Shown: positions 1 through 8,574, counted from the first letter of the stretch. The stretch: DNA of 64,000 bases from Thermoanaerobacterium thermosaccharolyticum DSM 571 (GCF_000145615.1 NC_014410.1:1282001-1346000); one strand, 5' to 3'. Notes: a model not told the origin generated them from the letters alone. Numbers and translations are program-made.

Positions 1-1
1 A

Positions 2-367
2 AAGATGGTCGAAAATAAAAATATAATAAGTATAAATAAACAGGTATATATAGATAATAAAGACGCTATAAAAGATTTAGATGTGAAATCTATAAATGAT
101 GTAGAAAATGGCAACAACGACATAATAAATAAGGATGTTTACGATAATAAGGGCAACTATTGGGGAAAGATATATGACTTGATATTAGATGAAAAAAAGC
201 GAATAATACTTTATGCTGAGATTAGCAAGGGATTTTCATCTGACCTATTTAAAGGGCTAAAAATTGTCAGCATAGAATGTATTGAAAAATTTGGTGGAAA
301 AATAATCATCAAAGATGGAGCAACTTTTTTTACGAGAGGTGGACTTAATAATCTGATTAAAGTTTAG
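2..367 (+). CDS. PRC-barrel domain protein, probably 5'-partial
   Basis: The frame is open to the left edge of the window. A Met codon occurs at position 5, but the upstream region with any ribosome binding site is outside the window, so the true start cannot be seen. The second half (roughly residues 45-95) reads as a PRC-barrel: a DVYDNKGNYWGKIYDLILD strand-turn followed by a return strand and an IEKFGGKIIIKDGA ending. PRC-barrel proteins are small beta-barrels found alone or fused to RimM-like or photosynthetic proteins. In Clostridia this type has no defined function. Family call fairly sure, function unknown. Confidence 0.6.
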   Translation, partial: KMVENKNIISINKQVYIDNKDAIKDLDVKSINDVENGNNDIINKDVYDNKGNYWGKIYDLILDEKKRIILYAEISKGFSSDLFKGLKIVSIECIEKFGGKIIIKDGATFFTRGGLNNLIKV

Positions 368-383
368 AAATAGGAGGGTTAAA

Positions 384-530
384 ATGGAAGACAAGGGCAA
401 ATATATAAAGGGCTTTTTAGCTGGTGCCGCGTTGACAGCTTTTATTATACCGAAAATCAATTCGAAAAAGGCAATGCAAATGATTCAGACGGGTTTATCC
501 ATGATTGCTCATAAAGCAAATAAAATGTAA
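384..530 (+). CDS. Small hypothetical protein (48 aa)
   Basis: An ATG at 384 follows a good ribosome binding site (TAGGAGGG at 371-378) and opens a 48-codon frame ending in TAA at 528-530. The product starts MEDKGKYIKGFLAGAALTAF, with a short hydrophobic stretch (about residues 10-23) that resembles the glycine/alanine-rich helix of YtxH-like small proteins, followed by a basic, amphipathic tail. It lies 16 nt after the PRC-barrel gene and just before a terminator, so it is probably the last gene of that unit. No function can be assigned. Confidence 0.6.
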   Translation: MEDKGKYIKGFLAGAALTAFIIPKINSKKAMQMIQTGLSMIAHKANKM

Positions 531-551
531 AGGGCTTTTAGCCCTTTTATT
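529..551 (+). terminator. Intrinsic terminator after the 48-aa gene
   Basis: AAAGGGC (529-535) pairs with GCCCTTT (541-547) around a 5-nt loop and is followed by a short T-rich tail. It starts at the stop codon of the small gene. Confidence 0.6.
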
Positions 552-566
552 TAAAGGTGTTTTATT

Positions 567-1598
567 ATGAGAATAAACAAAAAATATATTACATATATCA
601 TAGCAATGATTATTGTAATTCTTTTTTTGTATTTTGTATTTAGAAATATAGATAAAATCAAAGAAATATTGTTCCCAATTTTTATTTCTATTTTGATTGC
701 ATACCTTGTGAATCCATTTGTATCATTTTTTGAAGATAAAGGCATAAAAAGGGTTCAATCGATAATAATTGTATATTTTTTGTTGTTATGCATTATGGCA
801 TTAACTGTGTTATTTATATTTCCAATAATAACAAATGAAATGTCAAGTCTTTTTAAAATGCTTCCCGGATATATTGATGATCTAACATATAAAATTAATG
901 ATATCAAAAATAATTATTTAGCATATCTGCCAAAAGAATTTAGCACTGTATTGGTAAAACGTACTAGTATGCTCAATAAAGAAATTGCATCTATGATAGA
1001 CGCATCAATACAAAGTATTATTTCACTGACGGGTCATATATTAAATTTGATATTAACACCTATCATTACATTTTATCTATTAAAAGATAAGGATATATTA
1101 AAAAGTGAGATAAAAGAGATAATTCCTGAGAATATGAGAGGAAGATTTTCAAAGATATTAAAAGATTTAGACAGTGTTATGAGTAAATACATAAGAGGGC
1201 AAATATACATTTCCATTATTGTAACTGTTCTTACATCAATAGGACTTATGATAATAAAAGTAAAATATTCAGTGTTGATAGGTATTTTAGCTGGAATTTT
1301 AAATATAATACCATATTTTGGACCAATACTGGGATCTATTCCTGCTATTGTTATGGGACTTATAGACTCTTTATACAAAGGCATTTGGGCTTTTGTGATA
1401 TTTTTTCTAGTACAGCAAATAGAAAGTGCATTTTTTGCACCCAAAATCATGAGTGATAGCGTAGATCTGCATCCTATAACGGTAATAATTGCGCTTTTAG
1501 TTGGAGAACAATTTTTTGGGATATGGGGGATGCTTTTGTCTGTTCCTGTTGTAGCTATGGTTAAAGTTATGTTAAAAGATGTTTTTATTGAGGTATAA
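567..1598 (+). CDS. AI-2E family transporter / PerM-type permease
   Basis: A 343-aa polytopic membrane protein. It has hydrophobic segments near residues 8-27, 30-50 and 60-80, a soluble middle section, and a C-terminal bundle containing YFGPILGSIPAIVMGL and a WGMLLSVPVVAMVKV ending. That pattern is typical of the AI-2E/PerM (UPF0118, YdbI/YtvI-like) family. Some members export autoinducer-2 and others are Na+/H+ antiporters, so the substrate is open. Start ATG 567 lies downstream of the previous terminator and close to it. It ends before the alaS promoter. Confidence 0.85.
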   Translation: MRINKKYITYIIAMIIVILFLYFVFRNIDKIKEILFPIFISILIAYLVNPFVSFFEDKGIKRVQSIIIVYFLLLCIMALTVLFIFPIITNEMSSLFKMLPGYIDDLTYKINDIKNNYLAYLPKEFSTVLVKRTSMLNKEIASMIDASIQSIISLTGHILNLILTPIITFYLLKDKDILKSEIKEIIPENMRGRFSKILKDLDSVMSKYIRGQIYISIIVTVLTSIGLMIIKVKYSVLIGILAGILNIIPYFGPILGSIPAIVMGLIDSLYKGIWAFVIFFLVQQIESAFFAPKIMSDSVDLHPITVIIALLVGEQFFGIWGMLLSVPVVAMVKVMLKDVFIEV

Positions 1599-1607
1599 TA
1601 GCAATTG

Positions 1608-1636
1608 TTGACTTTAATTAGGCTTTCTTGTAAAAT
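1608..1636 (+). promoter_or_regulatory. Sigma-A promoter for alaS
   Basis: TTGACT (1608-1613) and TAAAAT (1631-1636) are separated by 17 nt. Transcription would start near 1643, only about 20 nt before a terminator-like hairpin and about 63 nt before the alaS start. Confidence 0.65.
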
Positions 1637-1661
1637 ATACATAAAAAGAGAAGGTATTTGC

Positions 1662-1684
1662 CGTCCCTTGCAGGACGTTTTTTT
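1662..1684 (+). terminator. Leader terminator/attenuator upstream of alaS (T-box-like terminator)
   Basis: CGTCC (1662-1666) pairs with GGACG (1673-1677) around CTTGCA and is followed by seven T residues. The CGTCCCTTGCAGGACG wording resembles the terminators that end T-box leaders of aminoacyl-tRNA synthetase genes. No T-box core or GGTACCGCG-type antiterminator fits between the promoter and this hairpin. It may terminate read-through from the permease gene or attenuate alaS. Confidence 0.6.
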
Positions 1685-1705
1685 GTAAACTTAAGGAGGA
1701 TATAT

Positions 1706-4345
1706 ATGGAAAAGCTCGGAATGAATGAGATAAGGGAGAAGTATCTAAGTTTTTTTGAAAGTAAAGGGCATTTAAGATTGCCAAGTTTTTCACTTGTGCC
1801 AAAAAATGACAAAAGTTTATTACTGATTAACGCGGGAATGGCACCTTTAAAACCATATTTTACAGGGAAGGAAATTCCACCAAGAAAAAGAGTTACTACA
1901 TGCCAAAAATGCATTAGAACTCCTGATATAGAAAGAGTTGGAAAGACGGCGAGGCATGGGACTTTTTTTGAAATGTTGGGCAATTTTTCTTTTGGCGATT
2001 ATTTTAAGAAAGAAGCAATACCATGGGCATGGGAGTTTGTAACGAAGGTCTTAGAATTGCCGGAAGATAGACTATGGGTAACCATATATGAAAACGATGA
2101 TGAGGCTTACGATATATGGAATAAAGTTGTAGGGCTTCCACCTGAGAGAATCGTAAGAATGGGTAAAGAAGATAATTTTTGGGAAATTGGCACAGGCCCG
2201 TGTGGACCGTGCTCTGAAATATATTTTGACAGAGGTGAAGAAAAAGGTTGCGGGAAGCCAACTTGCGGCGTTGGCTGTGATTGCGACAGATTTATAGAAT
2301 TTTGGAACCTTGTATTTACTCAGTTTGACAAAGATTCAGAAGGCAATTACAACTCATTGCCAAAACCCAATATAGATACAGGCATGGGGCTTGAGAGAAT
2401 GGCTACAATTATGCAAGGCGTTGATAGCATTTTTGATGTTGACGTTATACGTGGAATTACTGATTATGTTGGCGAGATGGCCGGTGTTAAGTACGGAGAT
2501 GACAAGAAAAACGATGTATCTTTGAGGGTTATAACTGACCATATCAGAGGGGTTACTTTCATGATTTCTGATGGAATTTTGCCGTCAAATGAAGGCAGAG
2601 GGTATGTTTTAAGAAGGATATTGAGAAGAGCTGCAAGATATGGAAAATTATTGGGACTTGATAAGCCATTCTTACATAATGTTGTAGATGTTGTTGTAGA
2701 GCATTATTCTGGAGCATATCCTGAACTTATAGAAAGGAAAGATTATATAAAGAAAGTAATAAAAAAAGAAGAAGAAAGGTTTAAAGAAACAATTGATCAA
2801 GGGTTAGGTATACTTGATGAGTATATAAACGATCTAAGGTCCGAAGGGAAAACTGTCCTTGAAGGAAATAAGGCATTTAAATTATATGATACTTACGGTT
2901 TTCCTATAGAACTTACAAAAGAAATACTTAATGAGTCAGGTATGACGGTAGATGAAGTTGAATACCAAAAAGAGTTGGAAAAACAGAGATTAAGGGCTAG
3001 AAGTAGCAGGAAAGAAGACAATGCTCTTTGGGAAAAAGATATTTATTCAACACTGAAAGATATAGAAACAAAATTTGTAGGCTATGACTCAGTAAAGTCA
3101 GATGCTAAAGTTTTGGCTATTATAAAGGATAATGAACTTGTTGATTCTGCTGAAGCTGGAGAAGAAGTAAATGTGATTTTGGATATGACGCCATTTTATG
3201 CTGAAAGCGGTGGGCAAGTTGGTGATAAAGGTGTTATAAAAAATGAAGATGTTTTTGTCAATATAAAAGATTGTAAAAAGGCTGGTGGGAACAAGTTTGT
3301 TCATATAGGTACTGTTGAAAGAGGTATTTTAAGCGTAGGTGACACGGTTGAAGCTTTGATAGACGAGAAGAATAGACTTAGTACAGCTAGAAATCACACT
3401 GCAACACATTTGCTTCATAGCGCACTAAGAAAGTTTATAGGCGATCATGTACATCAGGCGGGGTCATTGGTTACACCAGAAAGGCTTAGATTTGATTTTA
3501 CACATTATCAAGCGCTTACAGATGAAGAAATTAAGACAATAGAAAACGAGGTTAATGAGAAAATATACGAAAACATTGATGTTTCTGTCGATATTATGTC
3601 TCACGATGAGGCATTGAAAAAAGGCGCTATGGCATTATTTCAGGAAAAATACGGTGATGTTGTCAGAGTCGTAAATGTATCTGATTATAGCAAAGAGCTA
3701 TGCGGAGGAACTCATGTAGATAATACGGGAAATATAGGAGTGTTCAAAATTATTTCAGAAAGTGGTGTTGCTGCAGGTATCAGGAGGATAGAAGCTGTAA
3801 CTGGAATAAATGCTGTAAAGTATATGAATGAAAAAGAGGAAATAATAGCTAATATTGGCCAAATCCTTAAAGTTAATGAGAAAGACATAGTAAATAGGGT
3901 AACTGGAATGAGTCAGACTATAAAAGATTATGAGAAACAGATAGAGCAGTTAAAGTCGAAAATTGTTTCATCTACGTCTGAGAGATTAATCAATTTAGCA
4001 GTGGACTTTAATGGGGTGAAATTTATTAGCGCTGTACTAAATGATTTTGATGTAGATGAACTGAAAATGATGGGCGATATACTTAAAGACAAATTAAAGA
4101 GTGCTGTTTTAGTATTTGCCACAATAAGAAATGGAAAAATTAACTTTGTAGGAATGGCTACAAAAGATGTAGTTAAATTTGGTATAAATGTGGGAACTAT
4201 TATAAAGGAAGTATGCCAAATTGCCGGTGGAAAGGGCGGCGGAAGACCTGATATGGCACAAGGTGTCGGAAATAACCTAGATAAAGTAAATGATGCTTTA
4301 AATGCATCAAAAATGTTGGTTATGGAGAAGCTTCAAATAAAATAA
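1706..4345 (+). CDS. alaS: Alanyl-tRNA synthetase
   Basis: Charges tRNA-Ala with alanine in the cytoplasm. The 879-aa length is normal for bacterial AlaS. The N-terminal class II catalytic domain begins [20 protein letters not shown] and contains the [11 protein letters not shown] and GMGLERMA motifs. The editing domain carries HTATHLLH (about residues 563-570) and the zinc-binding CGGTHV (about 666-671). The C-terminal C-Ala domain ends with the [10 protein letters not shown] signature. I chose ATG 1706 because AAGGAGGA sits at 1693-1700; an in-frame start 48 nt upstream would lie in the terminator hairpin. It heads the alaS-ireB-ruvX-DUF1292 series common in Firmicutes. Confidence 0.97.
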   Translation: MEKLGMNEIREKYLSFFESKGHLRLPSFSLVPKNDKSLLLINAGMAPLKPYFTGKEIPPRKRVTTCQKCIRTPDIERVGKTARHGTFFEMLGNFSFGDYFKKEAIPWAWEFVTKVLELPEDRLWVTIYENDDEAYDIWNKVVGLPPERIVRMGKEDNFWEIGTGPCGPCSEIYFDRGEEKGCGKPTCGVGCDCDRFIEFWNLVFTQFDKDSEGNYNSLPKPNIDTGMGLERMATIMQGVDSIFDVDVIRGITDYVGEMAGVKYGDDKKNDVSLRVITDHIRGVTFMISDGILPSNEGRGYVLRRILRRAARYGKLLGLDKPFLHNVVDVVVEHYSGAYPELIERKDYIKKVIKKEEERFKETIDQGLGILDEYINDLRSEGKTVLEGNKAFKLYDTYGFPIELTKEILNESGMTVDEVEYQKELEKQRLRARSSRKEDNALWEKDIYSTLKDIETKFVGYDSVKSDAKVLAIIKDNELVDSAEAGEEVNVILDMTPFYAESGGQVGDKGVIKNEDVFVNIKDCKKAGGNKFVHIGTVERGILSVGDTVEALIDEKNRLSTARNHTATHLLHSALRKFIGDHVHQAGSLVTPERLRFDFTHYQALTDEEIKTIENEVNEKIYENIDVSVDIMSHDEALKKGAMALFQEKYGDVVRVVNVSDYSKELCGGTHVDNTGNIGVFKIISESGVAAGIRRIEAVTGINAVKYMNEKEEIIANIGQILKVNEKDIVNRVTGMSQTIKDYEKQIEQLKSKIVSSTSERLINLAVDFNGVKFISAVLNDFDVDELKMMGDILKDKLKSAVLVFATIRNGKINFVGMATKDVVKFGINVGTIIKEVCQIAGGKGGGRPDMAQGVGNNLDKVNDALNASKMLVMEKLQIK

Positions 4346-4354
4346 AACTTGAGC

Positions 4355-4382
4355 TTGACTCATATTCATCATTTAATATATT
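4355..4382 (+). promoter_or_regulatory. Candidate sigma-A promoter for ireB
   Basis: TTGACT (4355-4360) and TATATT (4377-4382) with a 16-nt spacer, in the 83-nt gap between alaS and ireB. A second TATAAT lies at 4390-4395 without a good -35. Weak to moderate call. Confidence 0.35.
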
Positions 4383-4428
4383 ATAGACGTATAATATATT
4401 AAGTGAAAATCCCATAGAGGTGATAAAA

Positions 4429-4680
4429 ATGGCGAACCAAAATGATGAAACCATGAGATTTCATTTTGAAAATGAAGACAACAAAGCTAGAGATATATTA
4501 AAGTCGGTTTATGATGCTCTATCAGAAAAGGGATATAATCCTATAAATCAGATAGTAGGTTATATTCTATCAGGAGACCCTACATATATTACAAGCCATA
4601 AAAATGCCAGAAATCTCATAAGAAAGATTGAAAGAGACGAATTGGTGGAAGAACTAGTTAAAAACTATCTTGAAAAATAA
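4429..4680 (+). CDS. ireB: IreB family regulatory phosphoprotein (UPF0297)
   Basis: An 83-aa soluble protein whose core [16 protein letters not shown] and [20 protein letters not shown] are the family hallmark. In Enterococcus, IreB is phosphorylated by the PASTA-domain kinase IreK and limits cephalosporin resistance; the phosphorylated residues are Thr near the N-terminus, and here a Thr lies in NDETMRF. ATG 4429 is preferred over an in-frame GTG 4420 because AGAGGTG sits at the right distance. It stands directly before ruvX, the conserved order in Firmicutes. Confidence 0.9.
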   Translation: MANQNDETMRFHFENEDNKARDILKSVYDALSEKGYNPINQIVGYILSGDPTYITSHKNARNLIRKIERDELVEELVKNYLEK

Positions 4681-4686
4681 AATTTA

Positions 4687-4708
4687 GCCTCACACTTTGG
4701 TGTGGGGC
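4687..4708 (+). other. Stem-loop between ireB and ruvX
   Basis: GCCTCACAC (4687-4695) pairs over 9 bp, one of them G-T, with GTGTGGGGC (4700-4708) around a TTTG loop. No T-tract follows, so it is unlikely to be a full terminator. It may stabilise RNA or set relative expression of the two genes. Confidence 0.5.
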
Positions 4709-4736
4709 ATATTGCATTTGATTGGGGAGAATAACA

Positions 4737-5159
4737 TTGCGTACTATAGGTTTAGATGTTGGCGATAAGACGATTGGAGTTGCTATAAGCGATCCATCAG
4801 GTTTAATAGCACAGGGAATAAAAACAATAAAAAGGTCAAATCTAGATGATGATATACTAGAAATAAAAAGAATTGCCAATAGTTTTAAAGCTGAAGAAAT
4901 TGTTGTAGGCTTTCCTAAAAATATGAATGGAACTATAGGTTCTCAAGGGCAGAAGGTTATTAATTTTGTAGAAGTTCTAAAAAAAGAGATAAATTTACCT
5001 ATAATGCTATGGGATGAGAGATTAACGACAGTTGAGGCAAGTAGAATGCTTATTGAAGGTGCAGATATGAGAAGAGATAAAAGGAAGAAAGTTATAGACA
5101 AGTTGGCTGCAACAATTATTTTACAGGGATATCTTGATCACAAAAGGAAATCAATTTAA
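4737..5159 (+). CDS. ruvX: Holliday junction resolvase RuvX (YqgF)
   Basis: A 140-aa RNase H-fold protein of the YqgF/RuvX family, implicated in Holliday junction resolution and 16S rRNA 5'-end maturation. The conserved acidic residues are visible in [12 protein letters not shown] near the N-terminus and in the WDERLTT motif (about residues 99-105), with VGFPKNMNG in between. TTG 4737 is chosen because GGGGAG lies at 4724-4729; an in-frame TTG at 4722 overlaps that site. It lies between ireB and the DUF1292 gene, as in many Firmicutes. Confidence 0.93.
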   Translation: MRTIGLDVGDKTIGVAISDPSGLIAQGIKTIKRSNLDDDILEIKRIANSFKAEEIVVGFPKNMNGTIGSQGQKVINFVEVLKKEINLPIMLWDERLTTVEASRMLIEGADMRRDKRKKVIDKLAATIILQGYLDHKRKSI

Positions 5160-5160
5160 C

Positions 5161-5189
5161 TTGACAGGAAATTTTTTGTATAATACAAT
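5161..5189 (+). promoter_or_regulatory. Sigma-A promoter for the DUF1292 gene
   Basis: TTGACA (5161-5166) and TACAAT (5184-5189) with a 17-nt spacer, starting right after the ruvX stop codon. TATAAT at 5179-5184 would be only 12 nt away and is rejected as the -10 box. Confidence 0.55.
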
Positions 5190-5223
5190 GAGATTATCCG
5201 GATAGAAGAAATGAGGTGATTTT

Positions 5224-5532
5224 TTGGATAATGAACTTAATAACGACATTATTGAGCTTATTGACGAGGAAGGAAATGAAGTAGACTTTGAACTTATTTC
5301 ATCTTTTGAACTTGATGATGCGAGATATGCTGTTGTAGCTCCGGTTGATAGCGACAGTGAGGATGCATATATTTTGAGAGTTGAACAAGATGAAAATGGT
5401 GAAGACATATTCGTTGGAATAGAAGACGAAGATGAGTTTAATGATGTAGTAGAAGCATATAATGAATTGATGGAAGAGTATGATTGTGATTGTTGCGATG
5501 ATGACGGTGATCATGACCACGACAACGAATAG
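5224..5532 (+). CDS. DUF1292 domain-containing protein (YrzB-like)
   Basis: A 102-aa, very acidic protein. The DUF1292 core runs from IELIDEEGNEVDFELISSFE to EDEFNDVVEAYNEL. It ends in a Cys/Asp/His-rich tail (DCDCCDDDGDHDHD) that could bind metal; that is inference. Start is TTG 5224 behind GAGGTGA. It is the usual last member of the alaS-ireB-ruvX neighbourhood, but its biochemical role is unknown. Confidence 0.85.
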   Translation: MDNELNNDIIELIDEEGNEVDFELISSFELDDARYAVVAPVDSDSEDAYILRVEQDENGEDIFVGIEDEDEFNDVVEAYNELMEEYDCDCCDDDGDHDHDNE

Positions 5533-5558
5533 ATATACCTATTTAGGTATATCTTTTT
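5531..5558 (+). terminator. Intrinsic terminator after the DUF1292 gene
   Basis: AGATATACC (5531-5539) pairs with GGTATATCT (5546-5554) and is followed by a T run. It ends the alaS-to-DUF1292 unit. Confidence 0.8.
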
Positions 5559-5812
5559 TAATATTATCGAAAAATTAAAATCTCTAATTATTACAAATAT
5601 TACCTGGGAAATAACACCATTTCAAATCGCTAATTTCTCGTATATAACCATTTTATCATCATAAGTTAGTTTTTTTGTAAATATGTTAATTTTCAAAAAG
5701 AATAGTATTAAGCCAATAAATGCCTGCATTTTTCAAATAATTAAGTACTTATGAAATTTTGTTTAGTTTCAATTGAAAATATATCTTTTTTTGTGCTAAT
5801 ATGGGATTATAT

Positions 5813-5827
5813 TCAACTAGAAGTTGA
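5813..5827. promoter_or_regulatory. Perfect inverted repeat upstream of the fur promoter
   Basis: TCAACT-AGA-AGTTGA is a perfect 6-bp dyad with a 3-nt centre, ending 20 nt before the -35 box of the Fur-family gene. It could be an operator. It does not match the Fur box (GATAATGATTATCATTATC) or the PerR box well. Confidence 0.35.
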
Positions 5828-5847
5828 TTTTATTTTTATAAAAATAG

Positions 5848-5876
5848 TTGACAATTGAGAATGTTAAGCATAAACT
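5848..5876 (+). promoter_or_regulatory. Sigma-A promoter for the Fur-family gene
   Basis: TTGACA (5848-5853) and TAAACT (5871-5876) with a 17-nt spacer, 34 nt before the GTG start. Confidence 0.6.
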
Positions 5877-5910
5877 TTTATAAATAGATAAAATGTAAGG
5901 TGGTGAAAAA

Positions 5911-6351
5911 GTGAACGAAATTGATGATATAAAAGAAAGTTTAAAGCAAAAAGGATTTAAGTTAACGACCCAAAGACGTGCGATACTTGATGTTATTATA
6001 GAAAATCGTGAAAAACATTTGTCATCTGAGGAAATATATGAGCTAGTTAAAGAAAAATATCCCGAAATAGGTCTTGCTACAGTTTACAGGACATTGCAAC
6101 TATTTGATGAACTCGGAGTAATTTATAAGTTAAATTTTGACGATGGAAGAAGTAGATATGAGCTTTATCATAATGAAGACCATCAACACCACCATTTAAT
6201 TTGTTTAAAATGTGGAAGTGTGATAGAAATGGAAGGAGATTTATTAGAAAATTTAGAAGAAGCTATAGAGAATACAAAAAATTTTCAAATTGTCGATCAT
6301 AATGTAAAATTTTTTGGATATTGCAGTAAATGTAAGCAAAATAAAAATTAG
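5911..6351 (+). CDS. fur: Fur family metal-responsive transcriptional regulator
   Basis: A 146-aa Fur-superfamily DNA-binding repressor. The N-terminal winged helix contains LTTQRRAILDVI and GLATVYRTLQLFDELG. The metal/dimerisation part has the DHQHHHLICLKCG histidine cluster with a CxxC (CLKC), and a second CSKC pair sits at the C-terminus, matching the structural Zn site. Whether it senses iron (Fur), peroxide (PerR) or zinc (Zur) cannot be settled from sequence alone; the HHH motif and general form favour Fur. Start is GTG 5911 behind AAGGTGG. It has its own promoter and terminator, so it is monocistronic. Confidence 0.88.
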   Translation: MNEIDDIKESLKQKGFKLTTQRRAILDVIIENREKHLSSEEIYELVKEKYPEIGLATVYRTLQLFDELGVIYKLNFDDGRSRYELYHNEDHQHHHLICLKCGSVIEMEGDLLENLEEAIENTKNFQIVDHNVKFFGYCSKCKQNKN

Positions 6352-6381
6352 GCCTGTCGGATTGACAGGCTCAATTTTTTT
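6352..6381 (+). terminator. Intrinsic terminator after fur
   Basis: GCCTGTC (6353-6359 region) pairs with GACAGGC (6364-6370) and is followed by AATTTTTTT. Confidence 0.85.
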
Positions 6382-6389
6382 ATATCTAC

Positions 6390-6418
6390 TTGAAGATGAT
6401 CACCAAATAAAGTATAAT
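6390..6418 (+). promoter_or_regulatory. Sigma-A promoter for the RNase J gene
   Basis: TTGAAG (6390-6395) and a consensus TATAAT (6413-6418) with a 17-nt spacer, 90 nt before the start codon. Confidence 0.65.
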
Positions 6419-6507
6419 ACAATTAATTAGTGTGTTGTACGGGTAATGTTTGAATATCATTGGATAAAATATTATTAGCTACACTTTAGAAGAAGGGAGA
6501 TATGTAT

Positions 6508-8172
6508 TTGACAAATAAAACAAAATTAAAAATTATACCTTTGGGCGGATTGAACGAAATAGGGAAAAACATGACTGTGATTGAATACGGAAATGACATT
6601 ATAGTCATTGACTGTGGTCTTGCTTTTCCTGATGATGAGATGCTGGGGATAGACCTTGTTATTCCGGATATTTCATATTTGTTAAAAAACAAAGAAAAAG
6701 TTAGAGCTATTGTTTTAACACACGGACATGAAGACCATATTGGTGCATTACCATACGTTTTAAGGCAGCTTAATGTGCCTGTATACGGAACACGTTTAAC
6801 GCTGGGTCTGGTTGAATATAAATTAAAAGAAAATGGGCTTTTAAGAGATAGTAAGTTGGTAACGGTGAAGCCTCGTGAAACCGTAACATTTGGACAGCTT
6901 AAAGTAGAGTTTATAAGAACATCTCATAGCATAGCTGATTCGGCGGCACTTGCTATTCATACGCCTATTGGTACGGTATTCCATTCTGGTGATTTTAAAA
7001 TAGATTTTACGCCGATAGGAGGAGAAGTAGCAGATTTTCACAGATTTGCTGAACTTGGAGAACAAGGCGTGCTTGTAATGATGTGCGATAGTACGAATAT
7101 TGAAAGACCTGGTTATACAATGTCTGAGAAAACTGTCGGTGATACTTTTGACAATATCTTTAGAAGAGCGGAGCAGCGCATAATCGTTGCAACATTTGCA
7201 TCAAATATTCATCGTGTTCAGCAAATAATTGATTCAGCCTATAAATATGGAAGGAAAGTTTCGATATCAGGACGAAGTATGATTAATGTCATCAATGTTG
7301 CTAATGAATTAGGGTACTTAAGCATACCGGAAGGCACTTTTATAGATATTGATGAAGCCAATAAACTTCCGTATAGCGAAGTAGTTATTATTACTACAGG
7401 CAGCCAAGGTGAACCTATGTCGGCACTAACAAGGATGGCATCGTCTGAACATAAAAAAGTTGAGATAGTACCAGGTGATACTGTGGTAATATCGGCATCT
7501 GCGATACCGGGTAATGAAAAGTTAATATCAAGGGTGATTAATCAGCTTTTTAAGAAAGGAGCTGAAGTAATATATGATGCATTAGCGGATGTACATGTTT
7601 CTGGCCATGCATGTCAAGAAGAGATTAAATTGCTCCACACACTAATAAAGCCACAATTTTTTATTCCCGTACACGGAGAATATAGACATTTAAAACAGCA
7701 TGCTAGATTGGCAGAAGATCTTGGTATGGATCCTAAAAATATATTTATAGCCGATAACGGTACGGTTATAGAGTTTACGAAAAATTCTGGAAGAATTGCC
7801 GGTTCTGTTACAGCTGGTAAAGTGTTAGTAGATGGACTAGGTGTTGGTGATGTAGGTAATATCGTATTGAGGGATAGAAAACACCTTTCTCAAGACGGAT
7901 TGCTGGTGGTTGTTGTAACAATCTCTAAGGAAAAAGGTTCCGTAATTGCTGGACCTGATATAATATCAAGGGGATTTGTATATGTCAGGGAGTCGGAAGA
8001 TTTGATGGAAGAGGCTAAAAATTTAGTTAAAGGGACTCTTTCTCAATGTGAAAAAGATGATATAACAGAATGGTCATCTATAAAGACGATGATAAAAGAA
8101 TGCTTAAGCAGCTTTTTATATGAAAAAACTAAGAGAAATCCAATGATATTGCCAATAATAATGGAAATATAG
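6508..8172 (+). CDS. rnj: Ribonuclease J
   Basis: A 555-aa metallo-beta-lactamase/beta-CASP ribonuclease with 5'-3' exonuclease and endonuclease activity in mRNA decay and rRNA maturation. The zinc motif HGHEDH is at residues 72-77, with further ligands in the HSGDFK region. The beta-CASP part contains ATFASNIHRVQQI and the C-terminal part contains HVSGHACQEE and PVHGEYRHL. ATG 6502 is the first in-frame start, but AAGGGAGA (6493-6500) is better spaced for TTG 6508, so I use TTG. A ylbF-family gene follows 12 nt later. Confidence 0.95.
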   Translation: MTNKTKLKIIPLGGLNEIGKNMTVIEYGNDIIVIDCGLAFPDDEMLGIDLVIPDISYLLKNKEKVRAIVLTHGHEDHIGALPYVLRQLNVPVYGTRLTLGLVEYKLKENGLLRDSKLVTVKPRETVTFGQLKVEFIRTSHSIADSAALAIHTPIGTVFHSGDFKIDFTPIGGEVADFHRFAELGEQGVLVMMCDSTNIERPGYTMSEKTVGDTFDNIFRRAEQRIIVATFASNIHRVQQIIDSAYKYGRKVSISGRSMINVINVANELGYLSIPEGTFIDIDEANKLPYSEVVIITTGSQGEPMSALTRMASSEHKKVEIVPGDTVVISASAIPGNEKLISRVINQLFKKGAEVIYDALADVHVSGHACQEEIKLLHTLIKPQFFIPVHGEYRHLKQHARLAEDLGMDPKNIFIADNGTVIEFTKNSGRIAGSVTAGKVLVDGLGVGDVGNIVLRDRKHLSQDGLLVVVVTISKEKGSVIAGPDIISRGFVYVRESEDLMEEAKNLVKGTLSQCEKDDITEWSSIKTMIKECLSSFLYEKTKRNPMILPIIMEI

Positions 8173-8184
8173 GAGGATTGAAAT

Positions 8185-8514
8185 ATGAATGTATATGATA
8201 AAGCATATGAATTAAAAAAAGCTATTGAAGAGCTGCCTGAATATAAAGCATTTAAAGAAGCATTTGAAAAAGTAGATTCTAATGAACAAAATAAAAAAAT
8301 GCTGGAGGATTTTAGAAAGAAACAATTAGAAATTCAAACTAAAGAATTAACTGGAGAAGAAGTTACAAAAGAAGATGAAGAAAAGTTAAAGAAGCTTTAT
8401 GAGATATTAAGTCTCAATCCTGAATTAAATGCTTACCTTTCCGCTGAGTATAGTTTTTCTCGTATAATGGATGATATTACAAAGATTATAATGGATGTTG
8501 TTAATTTGAAATAA
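8185..8514 (+). CDS. YlbF/YmcA family regulator
   Basis: A 109-aa, mostly helical, charged protein of the YlbF/YmcA (DUF964) family. In B. subtilis, YlbF and YmcA join YaaT in the Y-complex that tunes RNase Y activity and so affects competence, sporulation and biofilm formation. The FRKKQLEIQTKELTGEEVT segment and the NAYLSAEYSFSRIMDDI ending fit the family. It lies 12 nt behind the RNase J gene with AGGAGGATT as ribosome binding site, a context that supports a role in RNA decay. Confidence 0.85.
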   Translation: MNVYDKAYELKKAIEELPEYKAFKEAFEKVDSNEQNKKMLEDFRKKQLEIQTKELTGEEVTKEDEEKLKKLYEILSLNPELNAYLSAEYSFSRIMDDITKIIMDVVNLK

Positions 8515-8520
8515 TAAGTA

Positions 8521-8555
8521 AAAACAAGTAAGAATAAAACCTTACTTGTTTTTAT
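8521..8555 (+). terminator. Intrinsic terminator after the ylbF-family gene
   Basis: AAAACAAGTAAG (8521-8532) pairs perfectly over 12 bp with CTTACTTGTTTT (8541-8552), followed by T-rich sequence. Confidence 0.85.
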
Positions 8556-8574
8556 TTGTATATAATTATATAAT
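8546..8574 (+). promoter_or_regulatory. Candidate sigma-A promoter for mltG
   Basis: TTGTTT (8546-8551) and TATAAT (8569-8574) with a 17-nt spacer. The -35 box lies in the 3' arm of the preceding terminator. Confidence 0.45.

Larger units (their letters stand above)
5559..5910. other. Non-coding, very AT-rich gap before fur
   Basis: About 350 nt without a credible gene on either strand. Only short frames lacking ribosome binding sites are present. Apart from the inverted repeat at 5813-5827 and the promoter at 5848-5876, both listed separately, I see no conserved RNA structure. Confidence 0.6.

Noticed and set aside
1073-1642. 189-codon minus-strand frame opposite the AI-2E permease gene
   Set aside because: Lies opposite a well-formed membrane protein gene; no start signals or recognisable domain.
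1637-1705. A complete T-box riboswitch before alaS
   Set aside because: Only about 63 nt lie between the predicted transcript start and the ATG, and no T-box or specifier sequence is present.
5161-5184. TTGACA-12-TATAAT as promoter of the DUF1292 gene
   Set aside because: A 12-nt spacer is too short for sigma-A; TACAAT at 5184-5189 gives the normal 17 nt.
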